The notes under the pieces are model-generated. The model was not told the DNA's origin and made no database searches. It worked only from the letters and a program-made list of their open reading frames with translations. From the NCBI GenBank assembly GCA_920105625.2, contig OV050030.1:169381315-169445314 (forward strand): DNA of 64,000 nucleotides, read 5' to 3'. The translations under genes were made by a program, and so were the position numbers. Positions 19,311 through 30,233 of this stretch are shown in pieces. The DNA comes from Clusia tigrina (Eukaryota; Arthropoda; Insecta; Diptera; Clusiidae). How positions within the stretch are numbered: the stretch's first letter is position 1; the number at the start of each line of letters is the position of its first letter.

Positions 19311-20552
19311 TTAAGTTGTTTCCATGTCAGGCTCAGAGCTGATTTCTTGTGTGTTGAGTTTATTGACTTGTTGTTGTCTGGACTGTTTCAGTTTTTCAAG
19401 GCTTTTTAGGTGTGTGAGTGTAAATTGAGAGAGTTCTGGTGAAGAAGTTTTATGAGTTTCTGGAGAGAGATTGTTTTGGGGAGAGTTTGGTTTGGTGTGA
19501 GCGGAATTGTTGTTTGTAAGAGAGCTTGTTGTTGGTATATTGTGTTTTTGAGTGTTTTCTATGTTGTTAGATTTGGATGAATTGTATTTTTGCGTTATAT
19601 ATGTTTGAGGAGTGTCAGTTTTGTTTAAAGTTTTGGTTTGATTTTTTTCGAGTGTGGAATTTACTGTATTTTTGTCAATGATAGTGTTATTTATTGTTGC
19701 TGTTGTAGTTGTTTGTATTGTTTTGTTTTCTCTATTGAAGCTTTTGTTTTTAATGGCAACTGCTTCTTCTAGTTTTTCGGTTAATGTATGATTCGTATTA
19801 ATGTTTCTGTTGGATTCGTTAACTGAGTGTAATGCTTCTCGGAAAGTGCATTTCTTAATTGTTTTTACTTTGAGAATTTCTTGTCGTTTTTTGTAAGTTG
19901 GGCAGTTTTTGTTGTTTGAACGATGCTCTTGTCTGCAGTTAATGCATTCAACTTTTGTGCAGGGAGTTGGGTCGTGTTCAGCTGTTGAACACACGAAACA
20001 TTTCTTTTCATTTTTGCAGTGTTTTTTTGTATGCCCAATTAAGACACAGTTTTTACATTGCTTTGGTGATGGAATGTAAGGTTCGATCTTGACTTTGGCC
20101 CACGCAACTTCTACTTCGTGTGGAATATCGTAGGTGTTGAAGGAGAGAATGTGGAGAGGGGTGTTTATTATTTTCTCGTCTTTTAATTTAGTTATTTTTT
20201 TGCATTCCGTCACTTGTTGTGTTTTTAAACCTTGGACAATTTCCATTTCAGTTAAATGTACAAGATGCTCAGAATATATAACTCCTTTCGATATATTTAA
20301 GGTCGGGTGCAGTGAAACTTCAATGTTACATAGGTTTGAGAGCTTGTTTGCTGTTAGGAAGCGATTTGCTTGTTGTTCATTCTTTGTCAGAATTAATAGG
20401 TGTCCTTCTCTTGTAAAAGTTGTTTGTAAAGGCTGTACAGTAGTTATACTTTCTAAAGCTTTGGCCACTGTAAAAATGTTAAACGACCGAATAGGTTTTA
20501 CTTCATCAGTGTTTTTTAGTAAAATGAATTTAGGGCAAACATTATTTGTCAC
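19311..20552 (-). CDS. I-clade LINE ORF1 (nucleic-acid-binding, gag-like), copy A
   Basis: The intact 413-residue ORF1 is headed by ATG at 20552. The middle holds three zinc knuckles: CKNCVLIGHTKKHC, CFVCSTAEHDPTPC and CINCRQEHRSNNKNC. The last does not fit the CX2CX4HX4C spacing. The C-terminal third is Asn/Thr/Ser-rich and low in complexity. ORF1 proteins of this clade coat the LINE RNA in the cytoplasm. It remains open here and in copy B although ORF2 is broken in both. Confidence 0.88.
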   Translation of the reverse strand: MTNNVCPKFILLKNTDEVKPIRSFNIFTVAKALESITTVQPLQTTFTREGHLLILTKNEQQANRFLTANKLSNLCNIEVSLHPTLNISKGVIYSEHLVHLTEMEIVQGLKTQQVTECKKITKLKDEKIINTPLHILSFNTYDIPHEVEVAWAKVKIEPYIPSPKQCKNCVLIGHTKKHCKNEKKCFVCSTAEHDPTPCTKVECINCRQEHRSNNKNCPTYKKRQEILKVKTIKKCTFREALHSVNESNRNINTNHTLTEKLEEAVAIKNKSFNRENKTIQTTTTATINNTIIDKNTVNSTLEKNQTKTLNKTDTPQTYITQKYNSSKSNNIENTQKHNIPTTSSLTNNNSAHTKPNSPQNNLSPETHKTSSPELSQFTLTHLKSLEKLKQSRQQQVNKLNTQEISSEPDMETT

Positions 20553-20776
20553 TTTTTTTTACTGTTTTAATGATTGGAAAGTCATGATTATTGTTTAGGT
20601 TAAATTTTCTTTTTTTTGGACTTTCGTTTAGAATAGAGAAGTAGTTTTGGTCTCCCCTACCAGGATCGGATGCCATCATGGCTCGGTGCACGTTCAAATT
20701 TTAGTTGTGAGAACAAGTTTTCTGCTGAGTATATTTTGATATCTAAGAGAGATGATTGGTAACTGGTTTATTTTAT

Positions 20777-20930
20777 ACTCCCTTTGACTATTCTGGAAAA
20801 TGCAAATAATATTCTTCTGCTAGCTGACGTTGCTCTAGCCCCGACGCAGCTGCACAAAGGAATCTCGTTCCACCACTAATTGATGTAGATTATAACAAAA
20901 TTTGTTTTTATTTGTGTTATTGCCATTATT
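20777..20930 (-). other. Pao leader, right part
   Basis: Non-coding leader between the LINE and the Pao primer-binding site, starting with ACTCCCTTTGACTATTCTGG. It continues the sequence interrupted at 15452. Confidence 0.7.
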
Positions 20931-20944
20931 GGTGGTGGGCGCCA
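20931..20944 (-). promoter_or_regulatory. Pao primer-binding site
   Basis: Minus strand TGGCGCCCACCACC directly follows the 5' LTR with a short T spacer. It is the expected tRNA 3'-end complement; the related element at 21846 reads TGGCGCCCAACACC. Confidence 0.6.
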
Positions 20945-20949
20945 AAAAA

Positions 20950-21216
20950 TGTCTTAGGAGAATGTTTGAAAAATAGCACGAGCGAAATAAAAATCGTTGC
21001 TTGTCTTATTTTTCTTCTATTTATACAAAAATAATTGGTAAAAAAAGTTAAGGATATTGGCTGAATTAACGGATTAGGAAAAAGTGTTCATTTTAAATAT
21101 AACAAAAAATGTTAGTAAATTGAATGATGATTGAGGAGTGATTTACATTAAATAGTTATTTATAAATAAATAGTTATATATAAACTAAAATCTAATTAAA
21201 TTAATGTGCTCGAACA
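20950..21216 (-). repeat. Pao 5' LTR (minus strand), copy A
   Basis: The LTR runs on the minus strand from TGTTCGAGCACATT (21216) to the primer-binding site. Related LTRs are at 21865-22760, 51663-51933 and 54328-54614. It is bordered on the right by a long (TA)n tract. Confidence 0.65.
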
Positions 21217-21221
21217 TATAC

Positions 21222-21470
<249 letters not shown>

Positions 21471-21518
21471 TACCCAGTAAAAAATTTCGGATCGCTCACA
21501 AAAAGGAGGAATAACTGT

Positions 21519-21845
21519 TCCGTTAGTTGGCAAATATGCTTTAATATGATGTTCGAAAATAATTTAAATTTTTCCCGCAAAATGTGATGCCAAAATTTGT
21601 TGTTGCGTTCTTAATTTTCCTCAATTTTGTAAAATGTACTTCCGTTTTATAATGTGAGCATAAATACCTGTTGATAATGCGTTTATTTTATACTCCCTTT
21701 GACTATTCTGGAAAATGCAAATAATATTCTTCTGCTACCTGACGTTGCTCTAGCCCCGACGCAGCTGCACAAAGAAATCGCATTCCACTACTAATTGATG
21801 TAGATTATAACACAATTTGTTTTTATTGGTGTTATTGCCATTATT
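21519..21845 (-). other. Second Pao leader (copy A), uninterrupted
   Basis: This non-coding leader shows the empty site of the I-LINE (TTTATTTTATACTCCC near 21680). It matches 53975-54308. The gag that should follow on the left is replaced by the microsatellite; copy B still has it. Confidence 0.7.
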
Positions 21846-21859
21846 GGTGTTGGGCGCCA
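21846..21859 (-). promoter_or_regulatory. Pao primer-binding site (second element)
   Basis: Minus strand TGGCGCCCAACACC lies 5 bases from the LTR end CATACA. Confidence 0.6.
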
Positions 21860-21864
21860 AAAAA

Positions 21865-22760
21865 TGTATGTCTTAGGAGAATGTTTGAAAAATAGCAAGA
21901 GCGAAATAAAAGTCGTTGCTTATTCGATGAACCCATGTGAGAGAAGAGGCTTTATTAGTCTTATTTTTCTTCTATTTATATAAAAATAATTACTGATTAA
22001 AATATCTGGAATTGTGTGATTGGAATCGGCTATGGACTCTTAGAACTATGTTCCCATAATGTTAGGTTAAATAGCTATCCTTAGGCCTGCTAAAGGCCCA
22101 TTGTGGCTCATAATATACCTGAAATTGTGTGTATAAGACTGTCCATGTCGAGTCTGAATAGAGCGGTTAAACTTATATAGCAGGCATTTCTCAAGTGAAA
22201 CGGACTAACATGATCTTGTAATTGACATAAGCACATTAGAATAGAAGAATAGAAGCGGGATAGGGCGGAGAACCGCCGAATAAGGAGTCTTCCAAGCAGT
22301 CAGGCATTGATGCCTATTGTACTCTAAGTCTGGAAACATTGGACGGGCGAGGAGATAGTGGAAGTTACACCTTCTCAAACTTCTTAGACTCTTTTATGAA
22401 TCTCAGAAATATGTATATTAATATATACTTTATACAATAGAGAAGTTATATAAATGAAGTCAAAGAATGAATACCAAAACACAATGTTACAAAAATTTGT
22501 TTTTAGTTCAAATTACTGAATAGTGAAAGAAAAAAAGAAAAGCAAAATCATTTATTTGATTATTTAACTTTAATAAATGTAATTTAATTAAAGAGGAAAT
22601 AAAGGATATGTAAGGATATTGGCTGAATTAACGGATTAGCAAAAAGTGTTCATTTTAAGTATAACAAAAAATGTTAGTAAATTGAATGATGATTGAGGAG
22701 TGAGTTACATTAAATAGTTATATATATAAACTAAAATATAATTAAATTAATGTGCTCGAA
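21865..22760 (-). repeat. Pao LTR (shared), with a 0.6-kb insert
   Basis: This minus-strand LTR carries an AATAAA signal near 21948. It is followed on the left by a primer-binding site and on the right by pol, so it serves as 3' LTR of the pol to its right and 5' LTR of a second element. Compared with 54328-54614, about 620 bp (21990-22608) are additional. The inserted DNA is of unknown origin, with no ORF I recognise. Confidence 0.65.
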
Positions 22761-22948
22761 TAACCCGGAGAGGTTGAAAGAACCTTGCATTGGGTACCAA
22801 GAACGACCCAACCGGACATTTCTAGCTCGAGATATGATTTGTCACGTGAAAAAGGTCGAAAAAACACAAAAATTACAATATCTCAAAACTATTCCATGAA
22901 AAAAATTTAACCTTGATTTTCGAATTCAGCAGAAATACATAAGAAAAG
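22761..22948. other. Unassigned sequence between Pao LTR and integrase
   Basis: The first 20 bp resemble the Pao 3' end at 54615. The rest is not recognisable and replaces the integrase C terminus that copy B keeps at 54640-54977. Confidence 0.4.
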
Positions 22949-23632
22949 TCACCTCTCATCAAATGTACATTTTCGGTGTAAACTAGTGAAATTTGTTGTA
23001 CAATAATTATTAATTTCATCTTGATATGATTTACTGAGGAACGATTTTTTTAGCTGCTCGAGCTTGGCTTCAGCTCCAGAAAAATTCGTTGCATTGTAGC
23101 AAAATATGTCTGTGAGTAAACCACGACGACCAACGAGCCTCTTGAGTGTGGCGATGAATGCGTCTGCTGTCAAATCAGAGACTGCTTCGAGGTGAACAGC
23201 TTTGCTTGTAAAACAAACAAATACTGCCACATTGCATTTGTAGGGCTGCTTTCCACGGAACTTTAGGTAGAGGTCGATAGGCCCGCAGAAGTCAACACCA
23301 CAGCGAAGGAAAGGGCAATCTGAAGGATTCACGCGCTCTGGAGGAAAATCAGCCATGTTTTGTTTTAGCAAAATTGGGTGAAAGCGGACGCAACGCACAC
23401 ATGAACGCACCACCTTGCGTGCAATAGCCCGTGCATTGACGATCCGGAACATCTGGCGAGTGAAAGCGATCAATGCTTTTGGGCCTGCGTGATACTTTGC
23501 TTCGTGCAGGTGTCTGACGGAAATTAAGGAAAAATTGTATCTTCGAGGCAACAAAATCGGATGTTTTCGTTCTCTTGGAATGTCAGCATATTTTAGTCGA
23601 CCTCCGACTCGAATCAGAGGGATTGATTCCAC
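22949..23632 (-). pseudogene. BEL/Pao integrase core (copy A), catalytic Asp replaced
   Basis: This 227-residue minus-strand frame starts with RVGGRLKYADIP, then has the zinc-binding HLHEAKYHAG and CVRCVRF, then the core: GVDFCGP (first Asp) and AVSDLTADAFIATLKRLVGRRG. The second catalytic Asp is replaced: CYNATNF stands where CDNATNF is expected. The sequence ends before the C-terminal Pao domain. Copy B lost this core but has the C-terminal part. Confidence 0.85.
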
Positions 23633-23639
23633 CTCTTCA

Positions 23640-24756
23640 ATAAAAAGACTAAGAGATTTTGATGAATTGTTAATGTCGATGTTTTTTCCGATGCAATCGA
23701 TTTCCTAAGTGAATAAATTTCTTTGAATATTCCGGACGATGCAATATAGCGAGTGTCGAAGCTCGTCAGGTGTCAGCGATTGGTCTCCGTTGGAGGCGGA
23801 CTCTTTCGCATGTGGAGTGAATCGGAATAGCCGGCTTACGATGCGCGTCTTGTGTAGCAACTTGGACGTTCAAAAAGAAAGTTGTTCTTTTTATTGTGCA
23901 ATTTGCCTCTTCACCATTAACATCAGTTATGGTTGTACGTGGCCACTTTTCTCGATTTTGTTGTAGAAAAGCTGGACCAGTAAACCAGATGGAGTCTACC
24001 AGTTCAGCCATCGACGTGCCGCGAGTGTTGATCTCGGCAGGGTTGCTGGTAGTTGGAACGTGTCGCCAGTTGCAATTAGTGGTGGATTCCAGCGTGAAAG
24101 CAGATGCGCGCTGGCGACTCCAATTTTGGTTGCGTCCTCTTTTTGACTGGTGCAACTCGACACTTTGCTGTGAATAGATTAACAGAAAAGTTTCCATTAT
24201 TATCGCTCACTCGAACATATACGCAACAACCATATGCGCGTATTGATGCGTCGCTAAAACCATACATCTGAATACTTTTCATTTACAAACGGTGCGACGA
24301 AAACATAGCGGGGTAATTTTATCATATGCAGATTTTTTAGATCATTTATGAAGTTTTTAAAATCATCTTTGGGTATTTTCGGAAGCTCTGTATCCCAATC
24401 GATTTTCATTATCCATAAGTTTTGCAATCAGACTCTTGGTTGTATTAAAAGACGTGCCAGTGACCCCATAGGATCGAAAATTGAAGACGAAAGTGACAAA
24501 ATTGAGCGTTTTGTATACGTCGTGTATTGTTTTTTGGGCTGAAACGAAAATAATAACAAATCCTGCTGTGGGTCCCATGAAATGCCGAGTGCATTTGAAA
24601 CAAGAGGCTCATTGATATTCATATTGATGAGTTCTATCGATTTGTTTTGAAATTGCGGGTGATTCGATTTAATTTTGGCCAATTCAAACCCGCCCTTTTG
24701 CAATAATTGAGTAATTTCATTATTGATGATTATGAGCTGTTCGATATCGTTAGCGC
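23640..24756 (-). pseudogene. BEL/Pao RT thumb, RNase H and connection (copy A)
   Basis: The minus strand resumes Pao pol at the LTR-X insertion point with GANDIEQL (following YVDDMLT at 36449). It goes on with QKGGFELAKIKSNHPQF, LGISWDPQQDLLLF and SSIFDPMGSLA, then RNase H (YGFSDASIRAYGCCVYVRV, then CRVAPVKK and QPKLES), and NWRHVPTTSNPAEINTRG with WP at the end of the connection. It is broken by frameshifts near 24280 and 24360-24540. Confidence 0.85.
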
Positions 24757-24762
24757 CTGTGA

Positions 24763-24925
24763 TGTGAGTTAGAATCAAGCTACCTACGCGTAGTTGACTC
24801 ACAGCACCGGTTCCTAACCGATACTACACATTTGGTGTGGTTATCTTTGCGCAATTAAATTCATTAAGAGAGCATATATTTTTAGGGTGCATATATTGTA
24901 AATGAATGGTATTTATGTATTAATT
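24763..24925 (+). repeat. LTR-X 5' LTR fragment (copy A)
   Basis: It is over 90 percent similar by eye to the first 163 bp of the LTR at 35930, then cut at TATTAATT by the poly(A) end of a LINE. It begins with an inverted repeat TGTGAGT...ACTCACA (24763-24803) around CTACGCGTAG. Confidence 0.75.
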
Positions 24926-27012
24926 ATTTTTTTTCTCATTTATTATTTATTGTTTCTTCAATATAAATTGGACTAACAATAAGTAATCAAATCTTAGCTC
25001 TAAAACTGTTTATTGTTAAGTCCAGCCTACGCTAGACGAAAAAATATAGTTTCTACGATTGCTTCTGTGAATGTCTTTCACGTCTCGCCTAATCGGCTGA
25101 GAGCAAGGGTGTCTCTCCTTCTCAGCCGAGTGTGACCTCTATAATTTATAATATTGCGGGCCAGTGGATTTGGGTGGAACTGAAGCTTCTTAATATACGT
25201 TGTCACATGTTTTGAAAACACATTTTTTACCATCGGGACGTTTAGATCTTTGTGAATGCTCCATATGCATTGCAATGCACCATATTGGTTTTAGAATCGA
25301 GTCGTATAGTAGAAGTTTACAGTCTAGGCTTAGTGTAGAATTTTTTCCCAATAAGCCAGTTAATTTGAACTGTTTGAAGTTTCATTTGGATCATATTTGC
25401 TTCTATGTGGGTTTTCCATATTAATCGATGATCAAGATGAATACCGAGGTATTTATTCTCGCTGTGTTGCGGTATAGTCTGGGTGTTGATATGGATAGGC
25501 GTGCATGTTTCCCTGCTCAATGTAAATGTAATATGTACACATTTTTGTTCGGTCACCTTTATCCTCCATTGTTGTAGCCATTTTTCCAACTGAGATATAT
25601 TCCTGTAATTTGCGGGATGCTTCTTGAGGGTTTTCGTGGACGCTTAGGAAAGCTGTATCATCAGCGAATGTTGATACGTGGATATTATTGCTTATTGGCA
25701 TATCAGAGGCGTATATCAAATATAAGATAGGACCCAAGATGCTGCCTTGGGGAACTCCGGCTTGAATCGGTTGAGGTGTGCTCAGAAAATTACCTTCTTT
25801 GATGATAAATTTTCGTCCAGTTAAATAGTCTTTAAATAGCTTATGAGTGTTTGCGGGTAAGTTTTGCTTTCATTTCAAAATTAAACCTTCATGCCATACT
25901 TTATCAAAAGCCTGGGAAACGTCAATGAAGAGGGCAGAACAATATTTCTTTTCTTCGAACGTTTTTCTAACTACGCTATATACAAGTCTATGTGTTTGTT
26001 CAATAGTGCTATGTTTTCTTCTGAATCCAAATTGATGATCTGGAATGCATCCATTCTCATTTAGTATGGGGTCAGCTTGTTCATAAGTAGTTTTTCAAAT
26101 AGTTTTGACATGTTAGATAATAGGCTAATAGGTATATTAGATTCTGCTTTCGTATGGTCTTTTCCGAAACGAAACCTTCCAGTCAGTAGGATACGGTTGG
26201 AGGCGTAAAATAACGTTAAAAATGAAAAGAATTATTTTTCTTACTATACGGGGCAGTTCTAAAAGCATTTTATTACTGATTTTGTCATTACCTGGGGCTT
26301 TCCTCGGGATTAAGCCAGCAATAGCGGTTTCAATATCTGGAATATTAAATCTCAGAGGAATCGCTGCTTCCGCGACCACTGTTGGCAGCTCAAGTATATC
26401 AGCAGATATGTTTGGAGTGAAAACGGTTTTCAAATGGTTTACAAAAAGATTCCCCTTTTCAGTATCAGTTCTTCCCCAAGCTCCGCCCAAAGTTCGTAGG
26501 GGAGGCTTATATATCTCACGTTTTTGAAGTCCTCTGTTTGTTAGCCATAGCGAATAATCTGTTTGTGGAGAAGTTTCTGCAGAGATGCTGATTTTTTATA
26601 TTCTAATAATTTTCTAAGTTGTTTGCTACATTCTTTGAGCCTAACTTTTAACTGCGGGTATCTGTATCGTTGCCATCTTCTTCGAACTCTCCTTTTTTCT
26701 GACAATAGCCATTCTACATTTACAGACTGGATTCTTTGATATCTGACCTGTCGATTGGTAGAAGTAGCATGTTCAACAGCTTGCTTGAGGATTTCATCTA
26801 GGTTTCTAATAGAGCCATCTATGTCTGCAAGCGTTCTTAACAGCACGCTATCCGTGCAATGGGTACTGAGGTATTTCTTGTATTTCAACCAGTTAACATG
26901 TGTAACTGACGTCCCTTCGGGGTGATTAACCGGGATCCCCAGAAAGTATGCTTACCGTTAAAATCACCAGCTGGCAGAAAACGTGGCCCTATTGATTTAT
27001 AAAATTTACTGT
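24926..27012 (-). mobile_element. Jockey-clade LINE, 5'-truncated (copy A)
   Basis: This minus-strand element has a short A-run at its 3' end (24926-24935). ORF2 fragments read: endonuclease GDFNGKHTFWGSR (about 26970), then a deletion into NWLKYKKYLST (26888 leftward), GRTDTEKGNLFVNHLKTVF and PRKAPGNDKISNKMLLELP (26490-26137), RT FADDTAFLS (25670), and WLQQWRIKV with NKYLGIHLD (25589-25317). It is frameshifted throughout and inactive. An internal stretch of about 110 bp present in copy B near 57339-57470 is missing here. Confidence 0.88.
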
Positions 27013-27753
27013 ATTGACTTTCTACGCTACAGTTTTCTTTCTATGTGGAATACTGTTTGTTTTGTTAAGTAATAAAGCTTAAAACTGGTTGGTATACTAT
27101 TACTCGTTTTAGTATATAAAATCATAAATTTTCAGGACAAATGATGAGGTTAATGAAAAAGAAAAGTATAAACGAAATCGGGTTTAGTGAGAACATAGTT
27201 GAATCAAAGTGAAAGTTAGGTGTTTAGTATTATGTGGCAAATTTTAGTTGTAGCACATTGTATTCTATATTGGATATAATATTGATCCATCGATTGTACC
27301 TGGAAGAGTTCCATGTTAGACATCAATTTTTCTCTGATTTTAAAGAAAAGAAGTTTGGGAAGTGAACTTCGGAACAATGAACGACAGCTGATGGACATAA
27401 CTTAGTTACTAAAGGACGGAAAGCGTTTTGGCACAAGGAAAAGAGGAGGAGTACAGAAGCGGGAACGGAAGCGAATGGCGTATCTAAGAGAGGTACTAAA
27501 GGAGGCAAATAAATTGTGGCAAGAGGTATGCCAATTGGAGGAGCAGCAATTCAAGAGACGTGGGATGCTATAAGAATAGTATCGGTGTTATGCAATTAAT
27601 TTGTTAGTTTAAGTGTCACCACTAATTGAAAACAAGTATTTAATGATTAATAAAGTTTTAAAATAAAAAAAAACAAAGCAAGTTGCAGCATTTATTATTT
27701 TTGGAATTTGATTTTGGAATTCACAGTTTCGTAGATAAGAAGTTGTTCAGCCT
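27013..27753 (+). other. Non-coding region between LINE and gag
   Basis: AT-rich, with TATATAAA near 27113, AATAAAG near 27649 and an A-rich stretch at 27660-27680. This could be LTR and leader of the gag-bearing element that follows. Open frames here are short and unrecognised. Confidence 0.35.
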
Positions 27754-29935
27754 ATGGAAGAGCCAAGAGCAGCTATAAGATTGCTAGAAGCTCAAAAGCT
27801 GCAGAGCGAGGCAATCCAGAAGAGAATCAGGAACTGTAGGAAGGATAATAAGGCACAAAAGAATAGGGAGTATTACCATAAGCGCATAGCGCCTTGTTGA
27901 AGACATTCAATGATAACAACGAGGAGTTGTTAAATTTTAAGGCATGTTGTGGTGACAAGGAGTACTTTGCCAAGGATTATCCGTTATATGTCAACGGTTT
28001 AACACGGGACTGGTTGACCAACTTCAGATTGGATCTGGAGGAGCTGGAAGCACAAGAAGATAGTCCTAGTTCGCAGGAGGACAAGGCTCAAGACAATTTA
28101 AGGCCTTTACAGACGGAGGTAAAATTATTTACAGAAAAGCTATTTGAAAGTTGGAAGCGGCAACGAGCAAGAGTGAAGCCCAGGTGCTCTGGAGATTGGC
28201 GAGGGACGGTGAAAACTTGTCAACTTTGGAAGCAGCACACCAAGCATTAGCGACTATTCAGAGTCGAACGGAGGAGAAATTTTTTCAAATCTTCAAGGAT
28301 ACAGAAGAGTGTAAGACAAATACAGAATTTCTCGAGAATAAAACTAGGGAACTTTCTAGGCAACTCCGAGAAACCGAGGAAGCCACATCGTATCTGGAGA
28401 AGGAAAATCTAGAGCTTAAGAGAATAGGAGCAAGTGCTAAACCAGCAAGAGTAAGATCGGCATCAACCTCTCTAATACATACACAAACAGTACTACCTTT
28501 GCCACCAGAAGTTCGCTGGCCGGAATATTTAACTCCGGAAGAGATAGGTCGTATGGTAAAGCCCAGATTAGTATTGAGTGAAGAGAGGGAAGTGGAATTG
28601 TAGTTTGGCGCATCCGAGATCGGTTTCGACCCTTTTTCGCCGGGAAGTCCGATAAATAATAAAAATCAGGTATATCTGCCAAACGAGCCAGAAGCAGTAA
28701 CAGTGCAGCAAAGTCTCTATACAGTGGACAGTATTTCGCCTGTACGAGCAAACGTCGAAGATTAATAAGTTTGAGTCCGTCACTGGTAAAGTATATTTCA
28801 GATCCGGGAGGAGTGAATTTGGAAACCACTCAAAAAGACAACGCTCAAGTTTTACCAGCCATAAGTAAAACAAGAATATGTAAAATGGGTATAGAGGAGA
28901 TTTCAAAGGCAGTGGCAAGGCTAGTACCTGTGTTTACTGGTGCTGCTTCAGAAAATTTACGGTCAGAACTCAACAGGTTCATTCAAGGTTGTGAACTTGT
29001 GAAGCGAAGCATGAGCCTTGATGAGGTGCGGACTTCTTGGACTGTGTTAAGCAAAGGTTATTTGGAGATGCATACAACCTTGTGCTGCCAAAGCAATTCG
29101 CAACTGTGAACGAGCTTTACGGCCTTCTAAAGAGAACCTATTTAAGGAGATAACTCTGGAAGACATATCCCAAGAGATCAGAATCGGAAAGCAGCTCGCA
29201 GGTGAAGACATACGTGCCTTTGCTAGGCGGTTAGAGTCACTTCGGATGATGCCCCAGCAAATAATAAAAAATAAGTACAATGGCGTTGGAGATACAGCAC
29301 TATTATATGAAGTTGACAAGTCGGTGTTAACAACTTTCGTAGTGGGCCTCCGCAACTCCGCTCTAAAGATTCATATGCTGAATAGCAGAATAGGAAATCT
29401 GGAGGATTTTGTAGAAGAAGCAATTAGAGCACAAGTCCTCGTGGAACGGAGTACGGTCGGTTTGGGAGAGGTACATATGTTCGAAAGCAGACAGGACAGT
29501 TTAACTGCCGCTGTCATGGATAGAGAGGGAAGTAATTCCGTTTCAAACATATACAGAGGAGCGTATAATCCCGGTGTCTCCGACAACAGAGCCGCGACTG
29601 CGAGAAATCCGTACAGGGGGTTTGTACCGAGGGCACCCAAATGTTCGTTCTGCCGTAAGCAAGGGCATGAATGCGTTACACGCAAAAACACGCCCTACTG
29701 TATGGAGTGCCAAACATATGGTCATGAGGCAAGTATACAGTGCCAAGTTGCCACTAAATGGGATCAAAGTAGAAGGCAGCCAGCTACGAGGCGCCCGGTT
29801 CTACCTTTGAGGGACAGCAGGGGTCCCCAGGGAAGACATCCTTTCAAAACTGGGAGTGGTGAGCAGCGACCAAATTGGAATTCCAGAAGTGAACCAAGGA
29901 TTGGCAACAACATACAGGGGTTGAGATCCCAATAA
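27754..29935 (+). pseudogene. Ty3/gypsy-type gag with coiled coil and zinc knuckles, frameshifted
   Basis: It starts at ATG 27754 (MEEPRAAIRLLEAQKLQ) and continues in several frames: 27894-28250, then 28151-28603 with a helix-rich heptad segment (LENKTRELSRQLRETEE), then 28771-29109 with VFTGAASENLRSELNRFI, and 29246-29935 with KSVLTTFVVGLRNSALKIHM. The end has Cys/His boxes: CSFCRKQGHEC and CMECQTYGHEASIQC. Order and motifs fit the gag of a gypsy-group element. At least three frameshifts or stops interrupt it. The last frame stops at 29935, one base before an integrase tail begins, so pol has been deleted. Confidence 0.7.
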
Positions 29936-29936
29936 A

Positions 29937-30233
29937 GTGCAAAAGTATCAGCTACAACGAGCGCACGAGTTGGTTAGAGAAAACCAGGAGTGTGCTAAAC
30001 GGGTAGCCAGGGAAGCCTACAAAAAGGTACTAAACCCAGTAGTCTTTCATGTGGGTGACCAGGTACTAATGAAGAATCAGGCTAGGAGAAACAAATACTC
30101 ACCTGTTTGGGTAGGACCAAATGTAGTAGCAGAGATCCGCAGCCCAGTTACTACAGTCGTAACAATTAAGGGCAAGCATAAGAAGCTACATAATAATTTA
30201 TTGAAATTGTTCCACATGAGACCACACAACTAG
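29937..30233 (+). pseudogene. Integrase C-terminal tail (gypsy type) after a pol deletion
   Basis: This 98-residue frame contains RENQECAKRVAREAYKKVLN and VFHVGDQVLMKNQARRNKYS, then VGPNVVAEIRSPVTTVVTIK and LHNNLLKLFHMRP. It is the GPY/F-like C-terminal region of gypsy-group integrases. Protease, RT, RNase H and the integrase core are missing between this and gag. Confidence 0.78.

Larger units (their letters stand above)
15453..20765 (-). mobile_element. I-clade LINE (non-LTR retrotransposon), copy A, full-length with 11-bp TSD
   Basis: The 5.3-kb minus-strand LINE is bounded by direct repeats GTTTATTTTAT at 15442-15452 and 20766-20776. The 3' end (left) is a (TAAA)n tail. It carries ORF1 with three CCHC knuckles and an ORF2 with APE-type endonuclease, RT, RNase H and a terminal CCHC finger. 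RNase H places it in the I group. It sits inside the Pao leader; the uninterrupted site is visible at about 21680. Confidence 0.92.
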
